This document shows positions 12,905 through 14,843 of a stretch of DNA of 14,843 nt, piece by piece; positions within the stretch are counted from its first letter, which is position 1, and each line of letters begins with the position of its first letter. This DNA is from JBGOUV01 sp041477815 (GTDB lineage: Bacteria; Acidobacteriota; Terriglobia; Bryobacterales; JACQDG01), in contig JBGOUV010000154.1 of assembly GCA_041477815.1 (NCBI GenBank), positions 1 through 14,843 of the forward strand, written 5' to 3'. The notes beneath the pieces are model-generated. The model did no database searches. It saw nothing but the letters and a program-made list of their open reading frames with translations, and was not told the DNA's origin. The position numbers and the translations under genes are program-made.

Positions 12905-14843
12905 ATGGCGCTCGCACGGGGAACGCGGCTGGGACCGTATGAAATCGAAGCTCCGATCGGGGCCGGGGGGATGGGCGAGGTGTACCGGGCGCGCGATCCT
13001 CGCATCGAGCGGGACGTGGCCATCAAGGTATTACCACCGGCCTTCGCCGCCGACACCGACCGCCTGCGCCGCTTCGAGCAGGAAGCGCGGACGGTGGGAG
13101 CGCTCAACCATCCAAACATTCTGACCGTATTTGATTTGGGAACCCACGAAGGGTCGCCCTACCTGGTCTGCGAGCTGCTGGAGGGGCAGACGCTGCGGGA
13201 GCGCGTGCAGGAAGGGGCCCTGCCGCAACGTAAGGCCATCGACTACGCGCAGCAGACGGCACGGGGCTTGGCCGCCGCCCACGCCAAAGGAATCGTGCAC
13301 CGGGATCTCAAGCCCGAGAATCTATATATCACTAAGGATGGCCGGGTCAAGATCCTGGACTTCGGCCTGGCTCGGGTAGTGGGCGGGGACGCCACCAGCG
13401 CGGCTACGGTTACACAAGAGGGCACGATTCTGGGCACCGTCGGGTACATGGCGCCGGAGCAGGTGCGCGGGCAGCCGGCGGATGCGCGGTCGGACCTGTT
13501 CGCCTTCGGGGCCATCCTGTACGAGATGCTGGGCGGACGGCGGGCGTTCGGCGGCGGGTCGGGGGCCGACGTCTTGAGCGCCATCCTGAAAGAGGAGCCG
13601 CCGGAGCTGGCCGGAGCCGGAATGGGACTGGAGCGCATCGTCCGGCGGTGTCTGGAGAAGAGTCCGGAGGAGCGGTTTCAGTCGGCCAGCGACGTGGCGT
13701 TTGCGCTGGAGACGCTGTCGGGTGTGGCGACCCCGGCGGCGGCGACTCCGGCGCGGTCCCGGCGCTGGATGGCGGTGGCGGCAATCGCGACAGTGGCGGT
13801 GGGACTGGCCGCGGCGTACTGGGTGGGCCGGCGAACAGCGCCGGCCGCGGTTCCCACTTTCCAGCGGCTCACGTTCCGCCGGGGAGTGGTGCTTTCCGCG
13901 CGGTTCGCGCCGGAGGGCCAGAGCGTCGTCTACGGCGCGAGCTGGGACGGGCAGGCGCCGGAACTGTTCACAGCCCGGCCGGGCAGCCCGGAGTCGCGCT
14001 CTCTGGGTCTGCCCAATGCCGATGTGCTCTCCATCGCGTCGTCCGGGGAGATGGCTCTGCTGGCGAACCCCCTGAGGCGGGTGGGCGGCGGGCCGGATGA
14101 AGCCCGGGCGCTGTCACGGGCCTCGCTGGCAGGCGGCGGATCCCGCGAGGTGGTCAAGGAGGCGCGCGTGGCCGACTGGGGCCCAGACGGGAAGAGCTTG
14201 GCCGTGGTGCGGGTGGTCGACGGCCGCGACCGGATCGAGTTCCCCGTCGGTACCAAGCTCTACGAGACCTCCGAGTGGATTGGGGCCCTGCGGGTCTCGC
14301 CCGATGGAACGAGGCTGGCCTTCGCGGAGCGGCCGGAGGGGTTCGGCACCGACTGGTCGATTGCGGTGCTCGACCGCGGGGGCGCGAAGCGGAGCCTGGG
14401 CAGCGGCGGGGCGGCGGACTTCGTGGACCTGGCGTGGGGACCGGACGGCAAAGAGATTTGGTACGACGCGCGTCAAGGCGGCGAACCGGAGCTGCGGGCG
14501 GTCACGTTATCCGGCCGGCATCGAGTGGTGGCGCGGATCGCGGCGCCGGTGCGGCTGTTCGATGTCGCCGCGGACGGGCGGGTGCTTTTGGCGCGGTTGC
14601 ACTTCCGCTCGGCGGTGGCCGGCATCCCGCCCGGGGAGCAGCGGGAGCGGGATCTGTCGTGGCTGGACGGTACGGAGCTGGACGGCCTCACCCCCGACGG
14701 CAAGACGCTACTGCTAACCGATTGGGGCGTGGGTGGCGGGGCGGGGGGGTGGTCGGTGTATCTGCGGAAGCTGGATGGCTCGCCGGCAGTGCGGCTGGGC
14801 GAGGGGCAGGCGCTCGACCTGTCGCCCGATGGGGCATGGGCAC
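12905..14843 (+). CDS. Transmembrane Ser/Thr protein kinase with WD40/TolB-like propeller (3' end beyond window)
   Basis: 646 codons are visible and the frame is open at the right edge. The N-terminal Hanks-type kinase (about 12-270) has the glycine loop IGAGGMGEVY (18-27), ATP lysine K41 (VAIKVL), E60, catalytic D134 (HRDLKPEN), DFG D152, GTVGYMAPEQ (177-186) and the C-lobe R257, so it should be active. A single membrane helix (about 288-307, WMAVAAIATVAVGLAAAYWV) separates it from an extracytoplasmic part of PD40/TolB-like repeats, recognisable by their spaced blades: FAPEGQSVVYGA, WGPDGKSLAVV, VSPDGTRLAFA, WGPDGKEIWY, LTPDGKTLLL and LSPDGAWA. The protein probably senses a periplasmic signal or contact and phosphorylates cytoplasmic targets. 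The ATG at 12905 lacks a ribosome binding site and follows a -10-like sequence. The architecture is very common in Acidobacteriota. Codons favour G at the third position more than the neighbouring genes do. Confidence 0.95.
   Translation, partial: MALARGTRLGPYEIEAPIGAGGMGEVYRARDPRIERDVAIKVLPPAFAADTDRLRRFEQEARTVGALNHPNILTVFDLGTHEGSPYLVCELLEGQTLRERVQEGALPQRKAIDYAQQTARGLAAAHAKGIVHRDLKPENLYITKDGRVKILDFGLARVVGGDATSAATVTQEGTILGTVGYMAPEQVRGQPADARSDLFAFGAILYEMLGGRRAFGGGSGADVLSAILKEEPPELAGAGMGLERIVRRCLEKSPEERFQSASDVAFALETLSGVATPAAATPARSRRWMAVAAIATVAVGLAAAYWVGRRTAPAAVPTFQRLTFRRGVVLSARFAPEGQSVVYGASWDGQAPELFTARPGSPESRSLGLPNADVLSIASSGEMALLANPLRRVGGGPDEARALSRASLAGGGSREVVKEARVADWGPDGKSLAVVRVVDGRDRIEFPVGTKLYETSEWIGALRVSPDGTRLAFAERPEGFGTDWSIAVLDRGGAKRSLGSGGAADFVDLAWGPDGKEIWYDARQGGEPELRAVTLSGRHRVVARIAAPVRLFDVAADGRVLLARLHFRSAVAGIPPGEQRERDLSWLDGTELDGLTPDGKTLLLTDWGVGGGAGGWSVYLRKLDGSPAVRLGEGQALDLSPDGAWA

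Overview
The window is a high-GC bacterial chromosome segment that most resembles an Acidobacteriota genome of the Solibacter/Bryobacter type. This assignment is inference from gene families, not from a marker gene. The pointers are a very large TonB-dependent receptor with an N-terminal carboxypeptidase-regulatory-like domain, a Ser/Thr kinase with an extracytoplasmic WD40/TolB-like propeller, a Tat-exported enolase-superfamily enzyme, C-terminal Ig-like modules of the Solibacter type, a small protein family beginning MTSQSRI..NRRNAQLSTGPRT, and two kinds of dispersed intergenic repeat. No RNA gene, CRISPR array, transposase or phage gene was found.

Layout. (1) 1-2703, minus strand: an apparent operon leuB (3-isopropylmalate dehydrogenase) > CxxxCxxCC metal-binding protein > aldo/keto reductase; the reductase runs off the left edge. 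(2) 2741-5258, plus strand: a Tat-signal sugar-acid dehydratase-like enolase-superfamily protein, followed 1 bp later by a CmoB-like methyltransferase carrying an Ig-like C-terminal half. (3) 5329-5849, minus strand: a decayed gene with two frame breaks. (4) 5850-6167: a long intergenic region with a candidate promoter, an inverted repeat and a doubtful 52-codon leader ORF. (5) 6168-8797, plus strand: an MlaF-like ABC ATPase without its permease, then a soluble FHA-GAF-histidine kinase. (6) 8783-9727, minus strand: a STAS-domain protein with a long unrecognised C-terminal half, tail-to-tail and overlapping with the histidine kinase gene. (7) 9830-12853, minus strand: the TonB-dependent receptor, whose stop codon lies in a REP-like palindrome. 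(8) 12905-14843, plus strand: a transmembrane Ser/Thr kinase, divergent from the receptor and truncated by the right edge.

How the parts may fit together. The left block is metabolic: leucine synthesis plus a redox enzyme. The right half is rich in signalling modules: FHA (phosphothreonine binding), GAF, histidine kinase, STAS and an STK. No response regulator, anti-sigma factor or phosphatase is encoded here, so partners must lie elsewhere. An FHA sensor kinase and an STK in one window invite a Ser/Thr-to-His signalling link, but that is conjecture. I see no clearly new defence or mobile system. The most unusual items are the methyltransferase-Ig fusion, the STAS protein with its unknown C-terminal domain, and a shared sequence immediately upstream of two genes that looks like a leaderless-type promoter.
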